Shown: positions 47,353 through 60,500 of the stretch, piece by piece
Layout: each line of letters opens with the position of its first letter
How positions within the stretch are numbered: the first letter of the stretch is position 1
Origin: Hetaerina americana
Lineage: Eukaryota; Arthropoda; Insecta; Odonata; Calopterygidae
Direction of reading: 5' to 3'
Length of the DNA: 64,000 nucleotides
Assembly: GCA_022747635.1 (NCBI GenBank)
Contig: JAKTNV010000003.1
Span: 98,622,454-98,686,453, forward strand
The notes under the pieces: model-generated
Databases searched by the model: none
Told to the model about the DNA's origin: nothing
Seen by the model: the letters and a program-made list of their open reading frames with translations, nothing else
Made by a program: the position numbers and the translations under genes

Positions 47353-49806
47353 TATATATATATGTATGTATCTAAGAAATAGGAGGTTGACCTACAAGTA
47401 ACTTAAACCATAGTTTTTACCTAGATGCTCATAAGATTTTACTAATAACTAAATAAACAGAATGTATTGACAAAAAATCACTATTTTTAGCGACGATGAT
47501 ATACTTTTCTGTTCAAAGCGAAGGAACATTTTTCAAATATTGGAAATTATTTTCAAGCGCCTCAATGAAATTAACAATGAAATATCGCTAATTTTGAAGG
47601 AACACGGCTAGAAATGTGAGATTGAAAAATGTTGCTTTGCTTGCCGGCAGCAAAATGATCTTGTTTTTTTGCTGTCATCGAGTTTAACGGGATGGATATT
47701 GCATTCGTTCTTTTCTGTCAGCTCTGGAAGCACCAAATACAATCGTATTGCGAGGGGTGTAAGATATGTGCCACACCCTCGGGCAGAAGAGTTGTGATGC
47801 TTTTGACCGAACTGTCGCGAGAAAAGGGTACCTTCCTCGACACACCTCATTCTTCCCCTGTCAACCACTTCCTCCCAATCCACAATATTCCTCCCTATTC
47901 ATGGTGTTCCTCCGCTGCCCTCCCTTCATCCCTTGCTACCATTAAACCAAAGCCACGTCCTTCCTCACTGAGGTATTGCATGAGGGCTGAGTGACGTAAG
48001 TAAGACACGTCACATGGAAGAAGATGAAGCGTAAGGGACACATAACGCTCCTTGGACACGCAAGAACCGGCGATCACGCACCTTGACATTCGTACAGAGA
48101 ATGTGGCGTTCTTTTTAAACAGTCCATAAGTGGAAGGACCGTACAATTTTATCTCATTGAGAACATTCTTTGCGGTTCCACTTAATTCATTTATCAGGTT
48201 TTGATAAAACTGTCCCAATATGTCGTGATTTAATAGGATTCCTTTCCATAGGAGTATCTCTTTTCATATTTTTTTCAGTGCATAGAAATATGTACATTAA
48301 TGGAGTAGTCTTGTTTTATCTTCTATATATCTGACTTAATTATTTAACTTCTATATTCTTTTCCATCTAAAGCCCCTCCCAAGTTACTAATTCCAACCTA
48401 TTTTTTTAACTTTCGAATGAAGTCGTCTAAAACTCCTGAAAATCATGAGTTAAGAAACAAATTCTTGGCTCACTATATTTTCCTTTAATAATGACCACAG
48501 ACCTTGTCAACGCGTGGCTATCTAACAAAATTCTCTCAAATCCTTACTTGATCCTATTGGCAAAAAACAAGAAAGTGTTTCTTCTGATAAAGAGACACTG
48601 GAAATTTCAGGAAAAACTTTTATATGAACAGAGATAGTTTTGAAAAATTGCGTCAGCCAAAATATAAATTGATGAAATCAAAAGCTGTTAATAATTAGTA
48701 GTGACACAATGAAAACTTCATTAGAGAAATGTGATAACGGAGCATACTCACAATGTAATGTCACATACAAATGTAAATGTCACATACAAATGTAACCTAA
48801 TTTGGGAAAGTAGTTCTATCGTAAATATGTTAGTTCAGATATGAATAAAGATAAATTTTTAATAAATTTTTAATAATTGCTATTGCTTTAATGTCTTCCT
48901 TAAAGTCATATGAATAACAGCGGTAATCATTTATTATCTCGAAGGTAAAAATATAAATGTTTTCTTTCCCCTTTAGGCATCAGCCAAGATTCAATACTAT
49001 TTCTACTTGTCGTTTCATTATAATTGCTCATACGTGACCGGTTATCCAGCATAAACATAAAAATTTGCGTTTATATACATCTAAAATAGATATCTTTTGG
49101 ATAAAATATTTATTTTAAAATATAGTATAAAAATCTGGAATACTATGCTTTAATGAAAAATTTTAGTTGCTACCGAATCATCATTTTTAACATGTTTCTG
49201 ATACTCAATCGTTTTTAGCCCAAATAGTTTATATCTAAAGCTTATAAAAACAAATTCGACCGGTATTTTGTTTCAATTTAATTCTGTGGATAATATAAAA
49301 CATTTCCAATTGCATTTCAAAGCCTACTAAAATATAAATCTCATACATTTTTTTCTAAATATATAATGAATCTTTGAATTTTAATCCTTCTGTACTTACA
49401 CGGACTGGTCACTCGCTGCTTAAAATATGATATCTAAGTGTGCAGTAATTTTCATCACAACTTCAAAATATGCTATCCTAAGCAATAAATTAAAGTGGGG
49501 TTTTAGGCCTCCATATACCCACTGCTGGATTCTTAAATGTAAACATATCGAAGCTCTTAATTGCTTGAGAAGAAATTAATTTTTAACAGTTCAGTTCAAG
49601 GTACAAACTAGGAGGACCACTAAATGCCTATCAAAACGCAATTGCGTAACCGGTTTTTTCTACGACTTTCTGAGTTACTGACATTTCTTTTCTATTACCT
49701 TAATGTTAGCTAATAAGAGGGTGAATTCATTTATTTTTCTTTGCAATAAAACGGATTTAAATAATTGAATTACTTAAGTTGTAAAAGTATATGTTATTCT
49801 TTGCAG
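47353..49806. other. AT-rich spacer
   Basis: Short TA tract at the left, a mixed-composition stretch at 47600-48230 with open frames of about 100 codons on both strands but no recognised protein, then AT-rich DNA. Confidence 0.5.
48757..48794. repeat. perfect 19-bp tandem duplication
   Basis: AATGTCACATACAAATGTA occurs twice head to tail (48757-48775 and 48776-48794). Confidence 0.95.
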
Positions 49807-49994
49807 AAATTGCGTGTATACCAGCTGGCCCAAGAGCCCGATTGAGGATGATATTAAAGCTCGTCCACTCATATGTACGGGAAGAAAAATTGACTGCCTT
49901 GAACTTTTGGTATCTTCCCACTGGACTGAGAGACTCTAACCCAGACCGAAGAAAGACAACTTCAAGGCGAGATTAGAAAATGGCCGCCACGAAG
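49807..49994 (+). ncRNA. candidate exon (188 nt), plus strand
   Basis: Acceptor ATGTTATTCTTTGCAG ends at 49806; the donor CACGAAG then GTAAGACC begins at 49995. Both are near consensus. One frame is open from the acceptor to a stop at 49976. An ATG follows at 49980 in strong context (GAAAATGGCCGCC) and reads MAATK up to the donor. The string AAAATGGCCGCC also resembles a YY1/Pho site. It may be a far 3' exon of the iab-4-direction transcript or part of an unrelated one. Confidence 0.45.
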
Positions 49995-50039
49995 GTAAGA
50001 CCTTTTCAAAGGGACAAAGGCAGTTAGGAAGAAGGGAGA

Positions 50040-50410
50040 GAAAAAACGAGCCGTCCTCCTATTTCTCTCTCTTCCTACCCCTTATCTCCCTCTTGGGGCC
50101 GTCCAGGTTCTCCCGGGAGTCCCTTCCCCTCCCCACGTCCCGACTCTCTCCATGCCTTGTCTTAGGGTTATCTACCCAGTTCCGAAAATTCAGCTTGTCG
50201 CTTTTTCCTTCCTCACTCTTGGCACCGCCCCACAGTGCACAACCCTCGGGGTTTGCCGTCACCTCTACGCGCAACCCTCAATTCTTTACTTCCAACCCCT
50301 TAGGCTCCATCCTACTCCATTTTCTATACCATCGGCTTCACTTACCCTCCCCATTCAGCAAACCTTACTCTCTCTTTTCCCTCCCTCAAACCCCTAACAA
50401 TCCATCTAAA
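50040..50410. other. pyrimidine-rich island
   Basis: CT-rich plus strand in the intron after 49994. Frames there are low complexity. Confidence 0.55.
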
Positions 50411-51286
50411 CGCGTGTAAAATGTTCTTTTCTCAGCCATTGGGTTTTCTTTTTTTCCGTAAAACTACCCATCCGATGGTTTTATGGGCATATACTTCGAT
50501 GGGTAATCCCTTTAGGACCATTTTTCAGACAAAAATCAAAACTCGCTGCACACAGAGAGAACTACTCTCATATTGAATCCAATTCTGGCCAAACAAAGTG
50601 CAGAGAATGGTAGAAAATCTTGACATGTATTTCTTAACACCGAATGATTTCTCTGTATTACCTTAAAATGCAATTGAATTATATAATTAGTGTCTTACAA
50701 TTTGGACCGATTTTCCAGTTCACCTGGTATTTATAAAAAAGTTAATGCCCTGACTTACTCAGAGAAAACCTAAACCTCATGCATGAAAGACAGTAGTTTT
50801 ATGCATTTATATTTTTGGAAAAAGTAGTTTTTAAATTTAAGACAGCATTTAATGTTTATTTCTTAAAATTTTATCAAATCATTGTAGTCGTTTTTATACT
50901 GGTCATGGTAGTAAGAAGTGTATGCACTTTGTACAAATAATTGCAAGACTCATGGGTATCTGTATCGAAACGCATTAATTACAATGCATCTTCAATACAA
51001 ATGAACTTACTGCGAGTATGATAGCACAAAAACTTCAGTAATTGAGAATTAATTAAAATATTAGTTTACAATGATTACATTCGAAATAGAATTATTTTTT
51101 CAATTGTAATATTTTTGTGAATTTTTGAGTCAATGTATTCACTGTTATTCTTAGCTCTATGGTTATTTTAAATGCAGTGTTTAATTTAAATTCGGCAAGG
51201 TACATAAATTTACTTATGCTTATCAGTAACAATTACATTGTCTAAATTGTTCTTGCCTAATGTTTAAGCACAATCGTCGTTTTTAG
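50411..51286. other. AT-rich spacer or intron
   Basis: No supported feature; ends with a possible branch point TTGCCTAATG and acceptor CGTTTTTAG at 51286. Confidence 0.4.
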
Positions 51287-51922
51287 GGCGAAATTGCTTC
51301 TTCGGTGACAGCTTTTTTGCTCAAAAATTTATCTCTCTTTGGAGGTAGAAAAATCCAAAATTTAAAAACACCAGGATTACCAGAGAAGAGATTCATACCA
51401 TCTCCTCTGAGATGGAAAAATCTCCGAGTTTGGTCGTACATAATGGAGAATTATTACAGTATTTCGTTCAGGTGCCAGGCATTTAATTCCCAGCCTCGCG
51501 ATCCTAATCCACCCTTAAATATTCCGCCAGCCTCATCGGGAGCCAACCATTTTTCAGCTCTCCCCCTGCAGCCCTCACCTTTCCCCTTCTACCGTCACAA
51601 TACCCTCCCTCTCAACCTCTTTTGCTTTACCATTTCGCGAGGAAAAAACCTCCGCGTGTCCTCTCATCGTCTCTCAATCCTCCTCTCCCTCATTTCTTCA
51701 AAATCCACTCCCGGCCATTCCCCTTCTTTTCCTCTTCCCTCAAATTTCCTTCCCCGGGACTCGTTCCACTGTGCCCCCCACCCACACCACATCCCTGGAA
51801 AACCTCTGCCCCTCCGCCAATCCACCCACCCGAAGCCCTCCCATCACCCTCCGGCACGGGTGTGTGCAGGGAGCCAACCTCAACATCTCCCATTTCCCAT
51901 TTCCCCCGATCTCTTCCCGTAG
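51287..51922 (+). CDS. possible terminal exon with an unrecognised 211-codon open frame
   Basis: After the acceptor at 51286 the sequence is open to a stop ending at 51922. The first ~60 codons lie in AT-rich DNA, where chance openness is less likely (begins GEIASSVTAFLLKNLSLFGG). The rest lies in CT-rich DNA and is Pro/Ser-rich. Joined in phase to the ATG at 49980 it would give a 216-residue protein. There is no recognised domain or homologue. An internal donor (TTCAG then GTGCC, 51472) could end the exon early. A long non-coding RNA is at least as likely. Confidence 0.2.
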   Translation, partial: GEIASSVTAFLLKNLSLFGGRKIQNLKTPGLPEKRFIPSPLRWKNLRVWSYIMENYYSISFRCQAFNSQPRDPNPPLNIPPASSGANHFSALPLQPSPFPFYRHNTLPLNLFCFTISRGKNLRVSSHRLSILLSLISSKSTPGHSPSFPLPSNFLPRDSFHCAPHPHHIPGKPLPLRQSTHPKPSHHPPARVCAGSQPQHLPFPISPDLFP

Positions 51923-52185
51923 ACTCAGTTAAAGGCCCCTCCTTCCTCGTGCCGTTCTTACCTCATCCCCATATTTCTTCCACTCACCCCCACGAAGGTC
52001 ACCTCTTCTCCAAAACTCTCCTACTGTCTCCTTTTCCTCCTTTCCTTTCCTAGGCAAACTTCGTTGAAAGGAGAGAGAGGTCCTCCCGCCTTTCTACGAG
52101 GACCTAGGACTACTCCGAATGGACTACCTAGTCTCATCCATCCGCCCCATCCTTTGCCCCCAACCCCTCTCCCTCCTCAGCTCTT

Positions 52186-52230
52186 CCTGCTCTCGCTCCC
52201 CGGCGCCGGAGGGCGGGGAGCGAGAGCAGG
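52186..52230. repeat. perfect 17-bp GC-rich inverted repeat
   Basis: CCTGCTCTCGCTCCCCG (52186-52202) is the exact reverse complement of 52214-52230, separated by 11 bases. Either strand would fold into a very stable hairpin in RNA or single-stranded DNA. Confidence 0.9.
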
Positions 52231-52359
52231 ACCCAGATCCCCTCCCCAGCCCCACCCAAACCACCCTCCTAGCTATTCCCCGCAACCACCCCATCCCACG
52301 CCACAGTTTCCAAGGTTCGCCCTATAGTGCGCTCGAGAAAACGAGTCTCCTATCTCGGG

Positions 52360-52375
52360 GAGAGAGAGAGAGAGA
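52360..52375. promoter_or_regulatory. (GA)n run, possible GAGA-factor site
   Basis: GGGGAGAGAGAGAGAGAGAC provides several overlapping GAGAG elements. GAGA factor binds such runs in Hox regulatory DNA of insects. Binding here is inferred only. Confidence 0.35.
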
Positions 52376-52530
52376 CTCGGGAGTGACGGGGGATGGAGAA
52401 GAGCGTAGCAGAAAGGCGGGGGGATGGCAAGAGGGAAATATATGTACCCAAAGAGAGAAGAAAGAGAGAGAAGGTGAGAGGACATGAAGGAAAGAGAGTA
52501 AAGAGAAATGAGGAGTTCCCAGGGTAAGGG

Positions 52531-53235
52531 GTGTTCTTCCTATTGCCGCTGCTTCGTCTTAAAGTGTATGTTAGGGAAGCACCTTCGCGGAGCGAGCATT
52601 TTTTTCATCTGTCTCTCCACTATCTTTATGCATAAATAGGCTCGAGCTGGCAAGAGGGCATGGTGGTACTCTCGGAGGGAGGCCGCGTGGTTCCCTGAGG
52701 GAATCGCGTGAAATGAAAGAAAATGCACGACGGGGGAAGAGGCGTTGCTCGCGGGGAGGGGGAGTAAAAAGGGGAGAGTTGAAGCGACGGTTTGAGGAGA
52801 CAGCATGGCGTGGAGACCGAAGGAATAAACGGCAGATGTGGAGGAGTTAAGCAGCATGATGAGGGTTATATATGGACGGAGTACATGGAAGAAACTTGCA
52901 AGGAATATTTTACAAAATAAGGATAAGGAACCATGTTTACGAATGCCGTTTGCATAATCATAGCTTAGAGCATACGATAAATTTAAGGTAGTCGTAATTA
53001 ATAGCCAGAGAATTCGGTCCAAATTGTTGAATCGGCCTTTCTATTCAATTTCTATTTAAACTGCAGAAGAAAGCTCTAAGGAATGCAATTTTTTCCTGGA
53101 GACAGCAAAAAATTACCTATTGGAAATTTTTGACTTCATTTAATAAATTTTGCAATAACTAATGATCGGGCGATTGTATAAATATTACTAGTTAGAAAGA
53201 ACATTTACAAATGAATGGTAAATTATATATGTACA
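52531..53235. other. spacer
   Basis: Purine-rich until about 52870, then AT-rich. A 160-codon minus-strand frame at 52540-53022 is open but matches no family. Confidence 0.45.
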
Positions 53236-53239
53236 TAAA

Positions 53240-53372
<133 letters not shown>

Positions 53373-54071
53373 TTATATTAAAAATAAATAGTATTTCTTT
53401 TTTTCGAAATCCAATTATTATTTATCGCAGCACGCTGTGGAATGCAAAAAATTACATCAATAATTTGGATTGTTAATATGGCTGAATCAGTTAGATAATG
53501 GTTTATTTTAGTCTTTCCTTAATCGTTATCTTCAAAACCCGTGTTGAACAAGATACTACACTTGCATGTACACATGTACTTCCATTCTGAGACTCTTTAG
53601 TATATACTGAAAATTAAACATTAAGTAGGATAACAATATATAATTTTAGTTTATACGGAGGTAATTTTCTAAAATGTCTTAATTATTTAAGTAACCTTTA
53701 ATTTATGACAAAATAAATCATAATTTGAAGCAAGTTATAACGAGTAGGGAGTTTTGACAAATTGTTACTGCCACAATCATTTATATTAAAAAGGATGCAT
53801 AAGATTTTCATTCTCAAAAATGGATATACTCAGGTTATATACTTGTTTAGATATAATTTGTATCTTGGATAAAAACGTATCCAAACCTCCTTTCTCACGT
53901 CTTTGTGCCACCAAAATATTGAAAAAACCAAATTGGGAACGTATATCTTTGTTTCTAAATGTTATTTACCGTCTTCAGCTCTTCAATCACTTTGCTTACA
54001 TTCAATTTGATGTACATATTTCGCGAAATAAATAAATAAATATACATCTATAAAAATACATATGTTAATGT
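53373..54071. other. AT-rich spacer
   Basis: No supported feature. Confidence 0.5.
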
Positions 54072-54333
54072 GGGTCGCGATAGTCCAGGTGGTAGAGAGT
54101 TGGACTACTGACCGTAGGGTCCCGGGTTCGATTCCCAGGCACTCTGGGTACCTGCAGCTCCACCCAAGCTATGCGATTTTTCGGGTACCAGGTCTTCCTG
54201 GGAAACCATAACCGGCACAGGGAAAGGAACTGGCCCCCCTTCCCTGATGTGTGAATTTCACACGCCGCATAGGCCTTAGTACTGGGTGATCTCTACCATC
54301 ACCTACCAAACCGACCTTTGGGTTGATTACTGT

Positions 54334-54340
<7 letters not shown>
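54072..54340 (+). mobile_element. tRNA-derived SINE (family A), best-preserved copy
   Basis: The head GGGTCGCGATAGTCCAGG starts at 54072 with an A-box (TAGTCCAGGTGG) and a perfect B-box (GGTTCGATTCC at 54125). This gives the internal RNA polymerase III promoter. The body contains GGTACCAGGTCTTCCTGGGA and GGAAAGGAACTGG. It ends AAACCGACCTTTGGGTTGAT then TACTGTGTTTATA, which runs directly into (TA)n. It needs reverse transcriptase supplied by a LINE. It is the reference copy for the others at 4615-4878, 24330-24362 and 44296-44575. Confidence 0.93.

Positions 54341-54398
<58 letters not shown>
54339..54398. repeat. (TA)n microsatellite at the SINE 3' end
   Basis: It is continuous with the SINE tail TGTTTATA, indicating that the tail seeded the repeat. 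Confidence 0.97.
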
Positions 54399-54401
<3 letters not shown>

Positions 54402-54579
54402 CTCGACGCCTCTCGAAATAAATAAAGGCTCGAGAAAACTTCAAGAAAAAACCAAATCCCTGCCTCTCTTGTATATCTATTTTATATATTCCCATCACTT
54501 TTCTTAATATCTATACCCATGTGTATGAATATTTGTTCGCTATATAGCGGGTTTTTTGTGGTTGAATGTGTGTGTGTAC

Positions 54580-54581
<2 letters not shown>

Positions 54582-54626
<45 letters not shown>

Positions 54627-54637
54627 GTGTGTGTGTA
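54582..54637. repeat. (TA)n/(GTAT)n/(GT)n microsatellite
   Basis: TA run followed by GTATGTATGTGTGTGTGTGT. Confidence 0.97.
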
Positions 54638-55359
54638 AGTATATTAAACTTTCTGAGAAATGTCTACTTGGGCTTGCATAAGCAGGTTTTTCATTAGACT
54701 TTACTATCATTGCTGACTCTTTTACTGGCCCCCTTCTCAACAATTCGGCGCACGTTGTTTCTCCTTCTCTAAATGGTAGCGGAAGGAGAAATTGCTTTCC
54801 ACCTGGGAAAATGAAACCATTTGTGCGTTGGTTTGCTATACCGAAATGCGAGTGGGACCCGGGGAAAAGTGCTAAGCAAAGATCCTCCGGGTGGGAAGGT
54901 GCGGGATTGGGATTGGGCCGCTTGGATCTGCTGAGTAAGGTGCTGACAAGTCCGAAGTCTCACGGCGGCAGAGATACTATAGATGGACTCCCTTTCCCAG
55001 GACGTAGGGGGCGAATCTTCAGGGGAAAATGAATAAAGTAAACAAATAATATAAACTCGCTGGTGCCAACTGGCTTCTGACCCCTCTATCATATTCTTTG
55101 ACCTTCTAAATCCCACCCAATCCTACACAGTTCAAATTTCGCCCGGTATAAGATTCTCGACTTTGGTGAACCGAGGACCAACTTCTCGGGTCTTTCTTAT
55201 TTGACACCTTCTCGCAAAACCCATTCGACCTCTCCCTACTCATTCCACTACCGTCTCCGCTCACTCACCCCTCGGCCGCCACTTTCGCAATATCAGCCGA
55301 GAACGCCGGCGCAGAGCGCATTTACCGAAACGAAGTTTCTCTAAAAACTTCTGCGCCCT
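54638..55359. other. spacer of mixed composition
   Basis: No supported gene. CG dinucleotides become more frequent from about 55230 to 55370. Confidence 0.45.
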
Positions 55360-56300
55360 GAGATGAAGTCTGCTAGGTCAAGAGTTATTTCTGTATAGCT
55401 GGATAAACAGAAATTGAGAGAAACTGGGCAAATGGAAGGAAGGAAAGAAAGGAAAGAAGTTGAGTCGGAAATGGAAATGACGGAATTGTAGGAAGAGGTA
55501 ATATACATCCAACGGAGAGAGGACTGCGTACGGAAGCAGACGTACTGGGAGACAATTCAGCGTCCTGTCAAAAGAGTGGCTCCTTTTTTCCATCCCAGAT
55601 CGGCGGAAAGTGGCCTTCGGGAACGGCCAAGGATCGTTGTTAGATATTGGGTGCTGACGTCGCTGACATCATCAGGGGCCCAATATCCATTCCATCTCCG
55701 TAATCATCCAGCCTCCGCCAAAATCTTTCGCTCCGTGTCGGCTCCTTCCGTGGGCTTCGCGAACTTCTGAACTCTGCCAGCGGCCTGCCACACACCAATC
55801 GAATCTTGGTTTCCCGGCCCTTAATTCCAATAGAGGACAATATACTCTCCATTGCATAAAGATCGTAAGCATCGATTCTTTTGTTCCTCTCTCTCTCCTC
55901 GGCCCCAGGTGAAAATGAACTGGGGTTCCTCCGATATCACCTGATAAGTAGAAGCTACGCAGGCGGGGACCACCTTGAGAAGAATTCGATGGAAAGAGGA
56001 GGAGGAAGATGGATGAAAATGTGGCGAATGGGAGGAGAAGGCCGAGATGAAGTGGCAGGGTGGACGGGGTCTCGAGGAGAGGGAAAATGGTCCTCTGCGA
56101 TCCCACGGGAAGGAACATCTCCTCTTTTCCCCCACCCAACGCTCCTCTCTCTTTCACCCTCGCTCCGGGAGGAAGAAGGAGTTCCATAAAAGGATGATCC
56201 ACTCCTTCACCACCCTTTCTTTCGCCAGAATCATTCCTGGTTCGCTCAAACCCATCGGTCTGGGGAAAGGAGGAAAGCTATCGGAAGTGTTTTAGCCGCG
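55360..56300. other. GC-richer island
   Basis: Alternating purine-rich and pyrimidine-rich blocks. A good acceptor-like tract (CTCTCTCCTCGGCCCCAG) ends at 55908 on the plus strand without a clear donor. Overlapping frames of 70-176 codons on both strands match no family. Confidence 0.5.
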
Positions 56301-56980
56301 GGGCAACGTGCTCGCTGCCAATGCGGGAAACTTCAATTGGAAGAGAGAGGAGGGACTGGAGACGACGTCTTTGAGGAGTTGTGATCGGATGTGACAGAAT
56401 AGTTGTGGTTTTTTTAAACAAAGGGGAAAATTAAGGCGCCGAATATAATTTTATTTCCATTCCAAGCGAAAGGTGCATCGACCAAAGACGCGGCAAAATT
56501 ATTTTCGCAGTTTTAAAAAAATATTTAAAAGCTACAAATAAATTTAGCTCACTAACTTGGTAAAGAGTTTAAAAAGTATTAAAAAACATTTACTGATGGA
56601 TTTATTTTTCGATTTGAATTTCGATTTGAACAGAAAACTAAAGTCGAAGGGGATTGATTTTGAAAACTATTCTTATTCATTTTATTAAAATTTTCCAAAC
56701 AGTTAGCTGATTTACGATTTTTATGCTTGGAAAAATCTGCATTATGTGCAGAAGTAATGAGAAATGATATTACCTACAATCTTAATTTTAAAGGTGTAAT
56801 CAATGAATACCATGCAAATATTACGTCTCAAAAGAAAAATATCATAAAATGTATGCCATTCGATAAACTGGATAAAGAAAGTTACTTTTGTGACTGACGA
56901 ACATACTCATATTTCGTTAATGAAAATTAAAGAAAACTGACAAAGTACAGTGACATGGGACTCCGTCAGAGCTTTTGTAG
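56301..56980. other. AT-rich spacer
   Basis: No supported feature. Confidence 0.5.
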
Positions 56981-57500
56981 AAAAAGCCGTGAGTTTCAAA
57001 GAGAGAAATGGGGAAAGTGAGGAGAGAATTAGAGAAAAGAAAGAAGCAATTCAGGGAAGAGAAGGTGGAGTGAGTATGTGTTCGTGATCCACCCGGTCCG
57101 CTTCTAATCACGCAAAAGGAATGAGTGAGAGGAGATAGCAAAAAGAGTGGAAGCGAAGTGCACCGCCCGAATTCCAATTTCGGATGAAATGGTGGGCCAT
57201 CCTCTTCGCAAACAATGACGTTTCGAAGCCAACGAGACCGGGCGGTGCGGTAATTGCGCTTCTCTTCAAGCCCATCCTTTCCACACCGACCTCTACCCAC
57301 GGCCCCCTCCAGCCCAACGTCCTCACTGCTCTCCATTGAGTCCGGTTGCTTTAATTATGGCAGTGGGAGGCGGACAATCAACGAACAAATGGAGGATGTG
57401 GTGAGCTTGTTGAGGGGACAGTGGGGTCGATTGGGGAAGGTGGCGGGGTTGGACAGGGGTGGGCAATGGATAGTGCCGACTCGACTATCTTTTACAGCTT
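56981..57500. other. GC-richer island
   Basis: Purine-rich, then a short C-rich block at 57260-57340, then purine-rich again. No gene supported. Confidence 0.5.
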
Positions 57501-60500
57501 AACGTGTGAGGGCAGTGACGCACTGAGGTAAACAACTGCATGTCATGTTTACTTCCCAAGCCTACAGTCACCATGCAACTATTGGGATTTGAGATGCAGA
57601 ATGCACGAAGGATATCGGGTTGCATGGGATTGTCGTCAGTTTGCAACGCAGCGAAAAATATGGAAGAAGTACATCGGTATATCACTGCTTTATACCTCGA
57701 AATAAACGACCACCGTCAGACATACCCATACATTTACATTTCTCATCATCGAATTCTTTATACCAGTCTATTCTATTCATTTGTTTGAAGGTATTTTTAA
57801 AAAGAATAAATAATGAATTTATAAGAATAAAAATTTGCCTATTAGATTGACATGCTTCTTGAAGATTTTTCGTTCATATTTGAGCCAAAAAATTCATATA
57901 TAACCTCCTTAATAAACACGAGGAAAACCCAACAACCAATGCAAAGCACGTAGTCCTACGTACTCCTTTCTTAAATATTACTATATTTATACACATATAT
58001 ATTAATTTTACATAAATTAAAAATGGCAAGGAATGTGAATTTAAAGTTATGAAATAAGTAATGCTGATTAATGTAATACAACAAATGATTCTGAATGTTT
58101 TATGGCGGCTGATTAATGTATTATAAAAATGTTTGTGTACATCTCAAATGTGACTTAAAATTTTATCTTCTTTTTTTATCTTCTAGTTTTTACAACTGCA
58201 CATATGTAATTTGTATATATTAATTGGCGTATACGTTATCTATTGGTGGTATAACGATCCTTACTTATTCCATGTATCATATTAAAATACGAAATATAAA
58301 ATAATGATATTAAAACACTTTAAAGGCAGAGTATATCAATATATTTAAACAATTGAGGATTGGAGGGATAAAAGACGATCACATTTTTTATTATATGCGT
58401 CTTTGGAAACATATTATATTTTTACAGATAAAAAATGAGGCTTTTGTTAGCTGATTCTCCTTTGCGCAAAGCATGTTAACCCTTAAATTGGTCAGTACCA
58501 TAATTAAAAGTCCTTCTGACAACTTATAATATTGTCATTACCCGTTATCAATAAAATTTTCAATAAAATAATTTACTTAAATATCAAATTATCTCAGACC
58601 GAAAATGGCAAACATTCTTGAGGACAAGATTATTTCTATATTACGTATGTATTTTGTTTAAGTATGTTGGAATGCCATTGTAAATAATTAGGTACGCAAG
58701 TAATATATCACAAAAGGTAAAGTGGATAAAGTGGTGCCCTAACATAAAAATATGAATAAAAAAATTTTAATTTCAGCAATATCTGTAAAATATTCATTCA
58801 TTTTATGCTAAGTTTTTCTTCCTTAAACGGATTAGCTATTTCACAAAAACGTTTTGTCAGATTAGCTCTAAAAAAATTTGGCGCGTCACAATGACGGTGG
58901 TGGCACCGCTAAACCCCTCCTGGTGATTTAAAGGAGCGTTTTATCGCATGCAAAATCTCACAGTCTTATTTGCACCCAATCAAAAGAGTATTGCATGCAA
59001 TCCACGGAGTAAACTCGGTGAAATATTACTGTACCCCTTCATGCACGTCCAAGTGAAGTTCCATTCTGCGCCGAAAGGTATAGCATTTGAATATAAATTC
59101 CAATGTTAGGGTGCAGTATACTCTTCCAATAGATCCCAACATCAAAATGAATGAGGAGAACGCTAGGCTTCCGACTCCCCACTGAGTGGCGCGTAGACAT
59201 TTCATTATTCGTATCCCGTCGTTAAAACCATGACCACTTCCAACTTGGTCCCGGAATACGAGGTTTGCATGTGAAATGTCCCTTATTTTTCGTTGAGGGG
59301 CACCTTCTACCACCTTCTAGGGGATCAGAGAGAATAGGTAAATGAGTGTCCCCAACTGCTTGGTGCCGCAATCACGATAGATCGAGGAAGGGTACGGTGC
59401 CGGTGGGTAGAGAGAGATGGTGGTAAAATGTGGCGGAATAGGATTGCGATGTGGCTGCAGAAAAGAATTGAATCCATTATCTTGTGAAGGTGCTGGACTT
59501 ATTAAAATAAGTGACATGATTAAGCAGTTTTAGGGTAAAATAATGGCGATCCAAACTCGACACTATTTTGGCAGCTCTCAATCATACCCAGATTATCTGC
59601 ATTAATAATATATTAGGTAAATATTACAAAATGATAGAGGATGACTTCATCATAGTGACTGCCATGCTAACTCTCGCAGTTCTTTTAAATACCGTGTCAT
59701 CAATTTACATGCTTTCAATGAAATCGGAGTATTTCAACTCATTGTCTTTTTTCAACAATTTATCCTGAACTCAAATTTGACTGTTTTTTGCGAAAAAATC
59801 AGATTTTTCCCCTCAAGCTCAAGGCTCTATTACAAATTACCAAAAACTTTAATTAAATGTCCTGCATATATTCTCACTTCAATTCCTGATACTTGATCCC
59901 TAAATATGTTTTAGTTTACCATAAACCTAATTTTAACATCACCTATTTCCACTATTTTCTGATTCTAAATCATTTAAAAATCTTCAATTCTATATTGTCA
60001 CTTTTTATCGAGCCCTTCTACCTCCAATTAAATGCTACATTAAATATTATTCTTTATTTAATTTCTCATACATCCCTCTTAGTTTGTCCTGCACCTTATG
60101 TTTGGTTCCTCGAATTTCGAATAAAAAATTATCGTCTTCTATAAATCATCACCATACAAAAACAAAAATAGACCATTGAAAAGTTCAGTGTCCACACCTA
60201 TTACGTCCACACAAAAATCCATTCATTATTTAATTTACAAATTAATACATAGCGTAAAAGTTGTTTTTCTTTGAACGACTCTTAGGGAATATTTTGTTGA
60301 TGAATCAGTTCACCATAGAACTTAAGTTCAGTAAAAAGAAATAAGGGCGTTGGTTGGTTTTTTATCACCTGAAACTTGGATATTTCGAACAAAACTCAAT
60401 ATAATCATTCTTTCATGAAGACTTGACTGAGGATGAGAAGAGAGAGATTGATGAACAACAGATCCTATTACAACTCCCTCCTACACCCGGGAATGAAAAT

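Larger units (their letters stand above)
51480..52530. other. GC-rich island with pyrimidine-to-purine switch
   Basis: CT-rich on the plus strand to about 52320, then GA-rich to 52530. It encloses a 17-bp perfect inverted repeat and a GAGA run described separately. Confidence 0.6.

Noticed and set aside
52540..53022. 160-codon minus-strand frame
   Set aside because: No family resemblance and no splice or promoter signal; the frame crosses from purine-rich to AT-rich DNA without a change that would suggest coding.
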